Source: Silene conica (Eukaryota; Streptophyta; Magnoliopsida; Caryophyllales; Caryophyllaceae). From it: DNA of 64,000 nt. Each line of letters begins with the position of its first letter. The stretch's first letter is position 1. Both the position numbers and the translations under genes were made by a program. Under the pieces are notes generated by a model, which ran no database searches, was not told the DNA's origin, and saw nothing but the letters and a program-made list of their open reading frames with translations. The stretch spans positions 79,544,861 to 79,608,860 of the forward strand of contig CM055316.2 in NCBI GenBank assembly GCA_029255685.2. Direction: 5' to 3'. Of this stretch, positions 35,220 to 45,751 are shown one piece after another.

Positions 35220-36285
35220 TCCGGACATAATTCCTTCAGGTTATAATTTATGATGTTCAGGTTATAGAAGGGTCCGAGAAAGAGTTGGTGTCGCGCAGTC
35301 ACGGTCATGTACTTTATGATGTTTACAGATCCTTACGGGTCGACCATAACCAGTAGTATGAAGGCAGCAGTCTAGATTCTTTGAACTTTGGTGTTCTAAT
35401 TCAGCTTTTCATGTTGTATTCTTTTTAGCTATATCATGATGGTAAAGAGTTAGCATTAGTGATAATAATCATCCCTTGCATCTCAACTTTTTTTTCTTTT
35501 TATCCCATCTTCTGTGTCTTTTTACGTAATATTTTATGATTCAAGGTAAAAATTTCAAATGTTAGACAACTTCCTTTTTAACTTTCCTTCATATGGTTGT
35601 TCACCCTTTTTTCACTTTAAAGTAGAGGAGAAAAAATTACTCTTTGACTGTCTTTGTATTATTGTTTTCTCCATTTGTTGTTAAAATAGCTAACTTTCTA
35701 CAGAATCTTAGTTGTGTGGCAGTATGATTACAATTTACAAGTCCTGTTTTAACAGCGGTACAGGACTGTCCAAATATGACTTCTTAGTTCTTACGTCATC
35801 TTTGTAAACCTATGTTACTTTAACTCGGTTGCAAGTGTCGGACATGATAAGGAGTTCATATTCCAAACCTACACATTTGATCAAATGTATAATAAAAACT
35901 ATTTTTAACGTATAATAAAGTCACAAAATAAGAAACGCTAATTAGCGAGTATAATAAAGTCACAAAATAAGAAACGCTAATTAGTGAGTCGAGTTTTATT
36001 CACTTGGTTTTTCAGAGCCAAAAGAACGAGTCAGATGACTTCAAAGATATTACGTACGAAATATTAAGACGTTAGACTCGAGTAGTATCAAGTATACGGA
36101 GTATAAGAAAGTAAGTTAGTCTAAAGCTGGATTTACGTATGATCTTTGATCGTACTCTACCAAATACACATTATTTGTTAATAGATGTAAGGTGGATTCA
36201 CATAAAATTTAGGTCAACTGATCAAGAATAGTAACATATGCAAAATGAACATATTAGAAGAGATTAGGGTATCCATTTATCAAAA
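35220..36285. other. Helitron interior, no gene seen
   Basis: AT-rich. A 39 bp direct duplication (GTATAATAAAGTCACAAAAT..AAGAAACGCTAATTAGxGAG) lies at about 35908-35987. No convincing frame. Confidence 0.45.
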
Positions 36286-36446
36286 TATCATTGTAATTGT
36301 TTCAACAATTATCAATAATACTACGGTTCTCTTCTATGCAATCTCCCCTCCCCGATACCATTTTAGAATAAAAGAGGGGAAATTGCATAGAAGATAACCG
36401 TAGTATTATTGATAATGGTTTGTGTCTGAAACAATTACAATGATAT
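36286..36446. repeat. Foldback element, about 70 bp arms
   Basis: TATCATTGTAATTGTTTCA..TTATCAATAATACTACGGTT..TTCTATGCAATCTCCCCTC pairs with its inverse (GAGGGGAAATTGCATAGAA..AACCGTAGTATTATTGATAA..TGAAACAATTACAATGATA). The loop is about 20 bp. MITE or hairpin source, coding nothing. Confidence 0.8.
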
Positions 36447-39150
36447 CGTAATTATACGACTCCAAATATTTGAAGATAATAATCGTATTCTCTAATAGTA
36501 ATAACATAATACACCTTATTTTATAATACTAATATTATATTATTTCAATTACGGTATATTACCGTAAGCAGTAATATCTTTTAAAAAAAACAGATACTAA
36601 TATTATATTATTTCAATTACGGTATCATTATTACTATAAAAGAAGAATGTATAACTGCATACGTGGCGCGCTAATATTCCACCGTTCACTCTTTCGCTCA
36701 CTCACATTCACTCTCACAAAAATCAGTTTCGTAGACCAATAAGAACCCTCAATTTATGCCAAGTCATATATTTTTATGTATTATAATATTATATTATTAT
36801 TATTATTATTATAATCATTCCAAGATTCCCTAAGTATTATACCGAGATTCCCTAAATATTATAAATATTATAATATTATACTAATAACAACCAATCAGAT
36901 TATACTAATAACAAATCCTAAATATTCCATATATATTCTCTACCAATCAGATTATACTAATAACAAATCCTAAATATAAAGTTCGAGAATCATTGAAGAT
37001 AATTACGTTGTAAACTAATAAAGTTGCCTTTAATGGTTTGCAAATATAAAGTAATTTTTATCGAATCCTCTATTTTTCACCATTAACTTATTTTGCCACA
37101 TAGTTTCAAATTCGTACAAGATATGAAGGGTTGATTTAAGAATGTAACAATACCTTATTAAATTGGGTTAATTTAAATTTTATTAAAAATATGACGCCCT
37201 CACATTCACCCTCACAAAACAATTTTTCCGAAAAATATAATACTTTGAAATTTGACAAGTCAGATTTCCTAATTGATTTAAAAAAACGTGTTTTATCTAT
37301 CAAAAAAGACAACGTAAAACAAGTCAGATTTTCTAATTTGCCTTTTATATTCTCTAAACAATTATTTAGAGAATATTAATTATTTAGAGAATATATAGAA
37401 AGATTTCGTATGATACATAATCGTATTATTTAATGACGGGTACAAAATATGACAGATTTAATGACGGGTATACCAAATATGTCTATTATTTTTCTAGCTT
37501 ATTAGATTTGAGTTAATATTTCAATTTTCAACTACAATTGATTTACCAACTACATAATCGTATTAGATTTACCAAATAGAACCGAAGACATGTCTAATAC
37601 CACTGTCAAACTATCGTGAACCATGCATTGTAAAGAATTTTATTTTATTTAAGCGATATCAATTACTTTCTTAGTGATCCATGATGATTGACAAATATAT
37701 TAATGTGGCATTACGAGGATTATAATATAGCTCCTATGGTATTTTGGAAAATGTGGTATATAATATGATATAATATATTCCATTGCTGAAATTATGTTAA
37801 TGATTGTTAATATTTCTGAATCTGAATTAAGGTAACAAAATATCCTAATTATACAGTTCCTGGACTATACCACCAGATGTACAATGCTATTGTACATCGA
37901 GTTATTTTAATCTTTTTCTTAATTATTTTTGGAAAAAAAACTCTGTAATCTCATTTTTCTCCATTTTCTTTTTTTATGTAACTTTTTCCCTATTTTCCTA
38001 ACTCATCTTTATCCATCATCCAGTAATTGATTTTTTCTCATTAATTATTATATCTTCATCTTTCATTAATTATTATGTCTAGGTAATTTTTTATTTTATT
38101 AGTCCATATTTTTTACATCAGCGAATGTTGTTTACAAAGAGGTTTTCGAGAAACTGTAATTTTTGTCCTAGATTATCGAATTTTAATACACCCATTTAAT
38201 TTAGATTTCTACCTAATTAGTTATTTTATTCATCCTATTTGTCCGTCAACTTAAGTTCTGTCACCAATTCAGCAAATACAATAACTTTCCAAATTAATCA
38301 TTATTAATTATTTAATCTTTTTTTTAATCGTTTATTGTTTTTTTCTTATATATCTTATTCATTTATGTTATCATAATTAATCCAAATATTTCCGTCATTG
38401 GTAACAGATATTCGAAAATTAGTGTACCAGGAAATTCACCTTTTGACCGAACATATCTTATATGTAAAACAACCCCGTTAAAAATCAATCTGTTCGAATA
38501 AATAGAATTGTTATATAATGAAATGAATTTGCTTTTGTCATCTTTAAAAGTAAGTGTACACAACCCGTGATTTTTCACGGGTGTTACACTAGTGATTAAA
38601 ATAAAAGTGGAAACGAAAAAGTACATACGAAATAAAACATAGGTGGAAACAAAAAGAGGCCTATAAACATTTATTAACTAAGACGATCTTAAACAAAAAA
38701 TACGATTAAAAATATACATTTATAATTTATTTATTTCGTCAATTTTTTTTATATTTCCGACATAATAGGGAACTATAAATATTGAATAATATTTTTTAGT
38801 TTTTTCTATTTAATCATTGAAAACTGATATTCGATTTAATTTAACAAAATTAGACCCCCGTAAGTTAATGAATGAGTGCTATAAATTTATTCGACAAATC
38901 TTGCTTGCAAACGTTGTAAATTTAAACGAAGGGTGTTAATAAATAATAATGACCAAGTATATGTTTACCAAATTAGCAAAAAGGAACGGAAACAAAAGAA
39001 AAAAAACTACTTTCCAACTATTTAATTATTTGACAATTTTTTATTGTTGTAATTTTTTTTAATTTAGTAATATTAGTGATTAAAATGTAAACTTAAAGAT
39101 TATGGTTGATAGTTTGGAAATAAAAATTTGATATTAAGTGGTGGGGTAGG
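36447..39150. other. Helitron 3' region and flank, no gene seen
   Basis: AT-rich sequence holding the internal Helitron 5'-like end (36625) and the 3' end (38592). 38593-39150 belongs to the interrupted older Helitron. The short frames (for example near 37191-37379) have no recognisable content. Confidence 0.5.
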
Positions 39151-39782
39151 TAGACCTGATCATGGGCCGGGCTGGGCCGGGCTCGAGCTAAATAAACGGC
39201 CCAAATGCACGGGCCGGGCCGGGCCGAGACGGCGGGCCATATTCTTTGGCCCAAGCCCATAATTGTTCGGGCTATAATGGGCCTCGGGCCAAAACGAGCC
39301 AAAATAATACAATACGAAATAATCAACAAAATGGATATTTGAACAAATTATTAGTAACGAAATAAAATTTTCAAGTTCTAGGTGTTTGACTTCTACTCTT
39401 TTGGTTAGTAAAGCAATACCATAGTACCATTCATAACTCATAAGTTGACCAAAAAAATAGTACACTTACTAATTAAAGTTGTACGATAAAAATATAAAAA
39501 TATCCGCAAAGTTGATAATTCAATGCATTAGTGATATTAGATTATTAGCGTTATCTGATATACGATTCCAACTTTTGAATTTTTTTTTTTAAAAAAAAAA
39601 TTCGGGCGGGCCGGGCCAAAAATCGGGCCTTCAGGTTGGCCCAAACCCGGCCCTATATTTATATCGGGCTTCTTTTGGACCGGGCCACGGGCTTTTTGGG
39701 CCAAACTATAAGGCCCAAACCCGAGAAAAAATCGGGCTAGGCCGGGTCGGGCCATCGGGCCTGGGCCATATGATCAGCTCTA
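39151..39782. mobile_element. hAT-type non-autonomous element (632 bp), 8 bp target duplication
   Basis: The left end TAGACCTGATCATGGGCC and the inverse right end TAGAGCTGATCATATGGCC are flanked by GGGGTAGG on both sides (39143-39150 and 39783-39790), the 8 bp duplication typical of hAT. Both ends are rich in GGGCCGGGC-type runs; the centre is AT-rich. No transposase. Confidence 0.85.
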
Positions 39783-39866
39783 GGGGTAGGGTATGGAAGA
39801 AGTTAATTATTTTTTCTAAAAAATGAGAGCCAATAGGATTCTTCTCAATTCTACTCCTTTTATAAA

Positions 39867-40914
39867 CTAGTTTTACGCCCGTGCAAAAAATGCACGGGTT
39901 TAATTTTATTAAACCGAAAAAATAAAAATAAAAAGGTGAATATATTTAATAAAATTGAAAGTGGTAGATTGGATTTGAATGGAGGAAATATAATTTTAGT
40001 ATTGCAGATATCGATGTAAAAATAAAAAGAATTTATACGCTTAACTTAGACGTAAGTAAAAACAACGCACCTGCTGACATTATAAAATTATACAAATTCT
40101 TTTATAGGACGACATTATCGGTTTAAGTTTAGTACGGATCAAATATACATATGTAGGATGAATCAAGCAAAAAAAGCATTATGCATGGCGAAAATAAAAT
40201 AGTTGTCCTATAACCCATGGGGAGTGATACTCACCTGTTTTAAATTTAAGACGGATAATAGCCGGTAAAAATATATATAAATTTTTAAATTATACTAAAG
40301 GTTTAAATTCTAAGTTCATAATCATCGTAATGAATCCAAATTATTATTAGTTCGATTCTAACTACCCAAAAAACTTTGACCATATATTAGTTCCAATTCT
40401 CAACAATTTTAATTTGTTAATTTCCAGTATTTGAATGTATTATTTTTTGCCAATTTATATATTATTATATTTGATATTCACTTTTTGTTTCTGTTTTATA
40501 CTCATTGTCACTCACTTTAATCCTTTTATTAGCTGCATGTTAAATGAAGTATTAACAATTTCTTTAATCTTTGAATATACTATATCTGTAAAGTGTAGGC
40601 GTTCAATCATATTATTATATTTAATCTATACCTTTAATTTATGTAGAATTAGTTAACTTATTATCAATGATCATTAAAGATTTGATTTTCTGTTGAAATT
40701 GAATAATTAGGATTTCGGAAGATTTCATATTCGATGTGTGATTATAAATTGTAACTTATTTAATTAATGAAAGTAGTAGTGAGAAAATTAAATTGAAATA
40801 ATTAATTATGTAAATGAACATGGCAGACCCCACATTGATTAATTTTTTTTCTTTTCTTAATTTTCATCGACCAATAAGATTTCTCTAAAATCTATTCCTT
40901 TTATAGTAAAGGGA
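39867..40914 (-). mobile_element. Non-autonomous Helitron, about 1.05 kb, minus strand
   Basis: On the minus strand it starts A|TCCCTTTACTATAAAAGG and ends ACCCGTGCATTTTTTGCACG..GGCGTAAAACTAG|T at 39867. The 3' end directly abuts the 5' end of the older Helitron on the left, a head-to-tail arrangement known for Helitrons. No open frame of note. Confidence 0.8.
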
Positions 40915-41089
40915 TTTGTTGATGTGACGCTTTTTTGTTGTTGCACTGTCTTCATTTTTTGATGACGTCTTTTCCATTGTTATTTCTGCATGTTAATTAA
41001 AAAATATTATGGTTAATGATATACTTTATACTTTTCTCTAAATTAAAAAAATTAATACATTTTTGTAAAATAATAAATACCTTATCCAA

Positions 41090-42099
41090 CATTCGTGTAC
41101 TTCTGGAATATTAGGATTGATTAGTATCTTCGTGGCGTTGTTGGTTGTTGATAGTGTGATTTCATCGTTTAAAATTGCCCTAATCACACACTGCAAAACC
41201 ACAATTGGTTTTTCTTTCTTGTATTTTATTTCTGCCGAAATTTTCTTTGCATCATCAACATAGGGTCCCCAAAGATAAAAACGCATGCTATCTCCACTGT
41301 GAAAATTAATGTTTGTTAGGATTTGTATGAAAAATTATGAAATGAATTTATATTTGTTTGGAATATAAACATTACTTTAGATCTTGTAAAGTCAAATATG
41401 TTCTCTCCAAATTGTTGAGGTTAGAAACCATGTCATATTTTACCACTTTGGCCATCACATCTACAGAAAAAACATAAAGATGTTGAAAAAGAAAATAATT
41501 ATAAGTTGGTAATATTAGTATTTTCTAAGTTACTGTTTAAAGAATTTAATTATTAAGAATAAAAATATTTACCTATAATCTTTCTTCCGTGCAAGTTGTC
41601 GTTAAATATATCTTGAAACGAAACGAATTTGAAGGCAAATTTTGGTATTGTCGGTTCAATGATATCGATCTTAGTAGTGTATCCAAACCTTATACGATAT
41701 TTATGGGTTGTAGCAATGTTGTGACCATAATTTCGGTATGTTTGAAAATTGTCGATTTTGTAGGTGTTACCCTCTAATATTTTGTCATCAAACCTTTTTA
41801 TAAGAGCTTTTCCCACGGTTGCCTGAATTACCTCTCCCTACAATGCATAATTTTGTTAGTAATAAAATTTAACAAAAGACATATCTAGATAATCTAGATA
41901 ATATAAATAAAGTAACAATAAAGTAAAATTTCGTATGTACCTCTTTATCCACTAATAGTAGTTCTAATGAAAAGTTTTCTCGAGCATTTCTTTTGTCGTA
42001 GTCTTTGTTCTTCCATTTCCGCAATACTCTAGTTTCCACAAATACTCATGTTGATCCCTTTGTCAACTTTGATATACTGATCTCTCTGGTTGTTTCCAT
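41090..42099 (-). pseudogene. RPA70-like (replication protein A large subunit) gene, broken
   Basis: Four exon pieces on the minus strand: 42099-41941 (METTREISISKLTKGST, an in-frame TGA at codon 18 where relatives tend to have Trp, then VFVETRVLRKWKNKDYDKRN..ENFSLELLLVDKE); about 41838-41573 (GEVIQATVGKALIKRFDDKI, NTYKIDNFQTYRNYGHNIAT, PKFAFKFVSFQDIF); about 41465-41385 (DVMAKVVKYDMVSNLNNLER..LTLQDLK); and about 41300-41090 (YLWGPYVDDAKKISAEI, TLSTTNNATKILINPNIPEV). GT and AG sites flank the pieces. This is the OB-fold region of plant RPA1-like proteins, which bind single-stranded DNA. The C-terminal DNA-binding domain and zinc finger are missing. RPA-like genes are often found in plant Helitrons, so this could be Helitron-borne rather than a resident gene. 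Confidence 0.75.
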
Positions 42100-42108
42100 T
42101 ATTAGTAT

Positions 42109-43515
42109 TGTTGGGGTTTTAGTTTTGATGCCTGCATTTTATATAGACCTTTTAGGCCATATTAGGACGCATTTCCATGCTTATTTCGTAGCGTTTTACT
42201 ACAAATGTCCCCCGAATAGTCTACTTTGGTTTGTCTTGTGTTATTTGCAGATATGAGCCGGAGAAGATCATAATCAAGCCTAAAACATGTCCCCATGCAT
42301 TCATTTAGGATAAGAGTTGAGTCGGAGCTTGTTACTACCATCTTGAGATGCGCCTAGAAGTAATGGAAGTCTATCGAGCGAAAGAAGAGCTTCACACCGC
42401 TAGTGCCTACTTTGAAGAGCCATAACTCGAGTTCTAGAAACGATAATCGAGTGATTCAAATTGGAGATGAAAGCTTATCCTTTTAGCTTTCCAACGCCAC
42501 CAAAAACGCTTGATTTGACTGAGTAACGAAGAAATGGCAGCCGTTTGAAGTTCAGTGCGCATTGCAGGAAATTTGTTCGACAGAGTCAGTCGATCGACCA
42601 CTTTTGGTCGATATATAAGTCGATCGACCACTGCTATAGTCGATCGACCACTTTTGGTCGATAGGAAAGTCGATCGACCAGTTCCCAAGTCGATCGACCA
42701 GTTTCTTTTCCGAAATCCCAAGTTTAACCTAAGCCCATTAGGTCATCGGATGGGAATCAGACTATATCGTTTTTTAAGCAGCTTTTGAGTTCTTTTTAGA
42801 CAACTTTTACTTTAATATAAACTTTTATCTTTTACCTTTCTACTCTTAGATTTTACTCTAGAAAACTTGTAATCAGTAATCATTCGGTAGCATTTTCCTA
42901 GCTTTCAAGAACTCTACTTTGCCATTTGCATTCGGTAATTTAATCTACCTTTGTTCTTTTTATTCTCATTTTCTTTACTCCTTGCTTTCTTTTATTTTAT
43001 CTTGCAATTTTATTATCGATCATGTACTCCCTTTCCATTATTTATTCTATCTCAATCGTTCCCTCTATCATGCGTAGCTAATCCACTCGACTAGGATATA
43101 GGTGATCCAATGATAATGTGACGATGTTCGTTTAGGTTAGATCGGTTGTTGGTAATTTATCTCTGTTGTTAATTATGACATTTATTTGTGTTTAATTGGT
43201 TAAGTCGACGTAGCTAATTATTCGTATGGTAAACCCCGACCTAAGATCGAAAGCCTGGTGAGGGTTAGACCTGTCATAAACATTAGAGTGCCCTAATAAG
43301 TTGCGAGAGCCCGTTAGAAGCATTCTAGGGCGAATAGCGATCCGAGAGAACCTTTTCACTACCCCTTAGATTTCCACTTGCGACCGACTCTTGACCTAGA
43401 CTTGACCGTTACTTTGTCATTGGTGAACCGACTATCCTGGTTCCTTTTCCTTCATATTATTTTTTACACTACTTTGCTTTACACTATTCTTTTCTCTATT
43501 CCTTCACTATTTTTT
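42109..43515 (+). mobile_element. LTR fragment of a second Ty3/gypsy family
   Basis: Begins TGTTGGGGTTTTAG next to the RPA-like relic and carries at least five copies of GTCGATCGACCA (42586-42700), then sequence of the kind seen in long Athila/Tat LTRs. It stops abruptly at about 43515, where sequence of the next element begins. No coding part. Its other LTR and body are not in the window. Confidence 0.5.
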
Positions 43516-43874
43516 ACACCTTGGTTAGACTTTGAGTCGGCATCCTCCGCTATAGACCTCCTTAGTTTTGTTTTTCAAAACCACGCTTGAATGAGGCGAG
43601 CGGTTTTCTTTCTTTTCCGATGCATTTGCTTGTCTATACGTGTATTGTTTTTACTTGTTGGCATCAAAAGTTTTGTAGCAAGACCTTACTTGCCTTGCAA
43701 TAGGGCATTCTCCCTCATGAATGTCAAATTGTGAGTTGAAAGGGCTACGGGTGTAGCTAAACCCGATTCGGCTTATAGATAGCTTAGTTAGTTTGTTTCT
43801 TTGTTTTTAATAAGGGTTATATAGTTACTTGTTCTCTTACTCGAGGACGAGTAAGGTTTAAGTGTGGGGAATTC

Positions 43875-45568
43875 TGATGAGCTCCATTTTGGTCATCATT
43901 TCCTTTACATTTTCTTTGTTTTCGGTCACGATTCGACCTCGATTTGCGTGTCTTTAGGTGTTTTTACGTCCGTTGCCCCGTATATTCCTATTCTGTCCAA
44001 TTTTTGTAGGTATTACGGCGGGGGCGAAGAAACGAGAGAAATCAAGGTGAATTTGGAGCGATTTATGAAGAATTATGAAGGAATTTGCAAGGAGCATTCC
44101 CAGGCCCTGCCAGCCGGTCCCCAACCGGCGGCCGGTAGGCCGGCTGGGATGCATAGACTTGATTTTGGCGAAGGAATTGAAGAATGTTGCAGATTAATGC
44201 AAAAGGTGTCCCAGCCGGTGGACAACAGGCAGCCGGCCCACCGGCTGAGGGGACTTATTCATATCAAAAGTCGAAGAAAAAGTCAGAAGGGAAAAAAGGG
44301 CTCCCAGCCGGTGGACAACCGGCAGCCGGTCCACCGGCTGAGGGGACCTGATCATGTTATAAATTGAAGAAATTTCCAGAATTGAGCCAAAGGCCTCCCA
44401 GCCGGTGCCCGACCGGCAGCCGGCCGGTCGGCTGAAGATCAAAGCCAAAACGAAGAAAAGAAGGAAAAAGTTCAGAAGTCCAAATTTGGACTCTCAGCCG
44501 GTCACAGACCGGCAGCCGGTCGACCGGCTGGGAGTCGCTTTTCAGAAATTCGCGCACTATATAAACCCGCACTTAGTCTTTCATTTGTTACGTTACTTTT
44601 GCACACTTTTCTAGGGTTTTTACTGTTTCATTACTTAATACTTAGACTAAAAAACACTCATAAATATTTTAATCTTCTTTAGATCCTTGTTTAATCTTTC
44701 TATATTTGTTAATCTCTCTTTAGTAATCTAGTTAGCCTTGTTCTTGGGCATTTGTAGAGGATTTCATTGGGTTGTAATTTGAAGGGTTTGAAAGAATCTT
44801 TCAACTTGTTATCCAAGCTACTTCCTTTCCTATTGTTTTTGGTATAATTCTTCTAATCTCTACTTAGTTTTTACATTTGTTTAAGTTTCCTTTGAATCAA
44901 TTGTTTATCCTTTGCTTGTTCATGATGTTTAGCTTTTGTTCATGCCTTATTCACATGTTTTCATTTACCATGAGTGAGTAGTCTCCTTGCTAGGGTAAGG
45001 GGTGATCTTGGGTGTTGTTTAGATGATGAATTCATGCTAGTAAGTTGATTAGTTGTTCTTAAAAAAGTAGTCTTCCATTTGTTGCATGCTAGGTGTTTGA
45101 TGATTTGCCTCAACGAAAGTTGGGCTTTGATTTTAGCGTGACTTGCCTTTAGCGACGGTTGGGGGTTTGTCTTAGCATGTTTAATGGTTGGTTGTGATAT
45201 TTGTAGCGAAAGCTAGGGTATTCCGACCTAGGTTAGTCGACTCGAGAGAAGAGACTACCCGAGGCTATTTGTTTGAGACCTTCTAGTTTTCTTTCTAGCA
45301 TCTTCGTCTAACCACCTTAGTGACCCCCGAAACCCTAGTCTTCTCTTCCATTGATTCAATCTTATTTAGTTGCTTTAATTGTTCGTCTTAGTTGTTCTTT
45401 AGTCTTTAATCAACCACAAACCTACTACCCCCGACTCTCGCATAAACTAGAACATAATTACACAACTATCCCCACCGTCTTCGCGTTCGACCCCGATTTC
45501 GATACTACTTGCTTTCGGGTTTTACAAATGTGTTTGATGTCGGTATTGACGACAAAAACCGGTCATCA
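43875..45568 (+). repeat. 5' LTR
   Basis: TGATGA..TCATCA ends. A TATA box (TATATAAA at 44558-44565) lies downstream of a GC-rich palindrome cluster (44115-44535) with repeats around CAGCCGGT and ACCGGCAGCCGG. The transcript start is probably shortly after 44585. Confidence 0.9.
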
Positions 45569-45571
45569 AAA

Positions 45572-45589
45572 TGGCGCCGTTGCCGGGGA
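45572..45589 (+). promoter_or_regulatory. Primer binding site, tRNA-Asp type
   Basis: TGGCGCCGTTGCCGGGGA starts 3 bp after the LTR and complements the 3' end of tRNA-Asp (..CCCCGGCAACGGCGCCA), a primer used by Athila/Tat-related elements. Confidence 0.8.
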
Positions 45590-45751
45590 CGGTGTTAGAA
45601 GTTGTGTAGTTTAGTTTTAGTTTTAGTCTTGAGTTAGTTGAGCTTGTTTTGTTTTGATCAAAGATTTGGTAGTTAATTGTAGAGTGCTTGTTTTATTGCT
45701 CACCTTAGTGTTTAACAAGCACTAGGACGACTAATTTGTTTGCTAAGTTTT

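Larger units (their letters stand above)
31319..38592 (+). mobile_element. Helitron carrying pieces of at least three host genes
   Basis: The 5' end A|TCATTATATATATAAAAG with TACGTGGCGC shortly after lies at 31319. The 3' end ACCCGTGATTTTTCACGGGT plus GTTACACTAG|T is at 38592. Between them, all on the plus strand, are syntaxin SYP4-like, ELP5-like and purple-acid-phosphatase-like exons with their introns. A second 5'-like end (A|TCATTATTACTATAAAAG then ACGTGGCGC) at 36625 means the last 2 kb could be a separate Helitron using the same 3' end, with the cargo belonging to an element that lost its own 3' end. No Rep/helicase sequence was found. The same 3' end family occurs at 60210 and 61188. 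Confidence 0.65.
31195..39866 (-). mobile_element. Older Helitron (minus), split by a second Helitron and a hAT element
   Basis: On the minus strand a degenerate 3' end lies at 31195 (hairpin near CCCGTACATTTTGTGCACGA, then TTTAAAACTAG|T). A matching 5' end lies at about 39830-39866 (TATAAAAGGAGTAGAATTGA..AATCCTATTGG), very like that of the next Helitron at 40914. Removing the plus-strand Helitron (31319-38592) and the hAT element (39151-39782) leaves about 0.75 kb. The pairing of the two ends is inference from order and orientation. Confidence 0.5.

Noticed and set aside
43864-44367. 167-residue frame in the 5' LTR (and its copy at 54827-55237)
   Set aside because: Lies in LTR sequence and translates GC-rich palindromes; not a gene.
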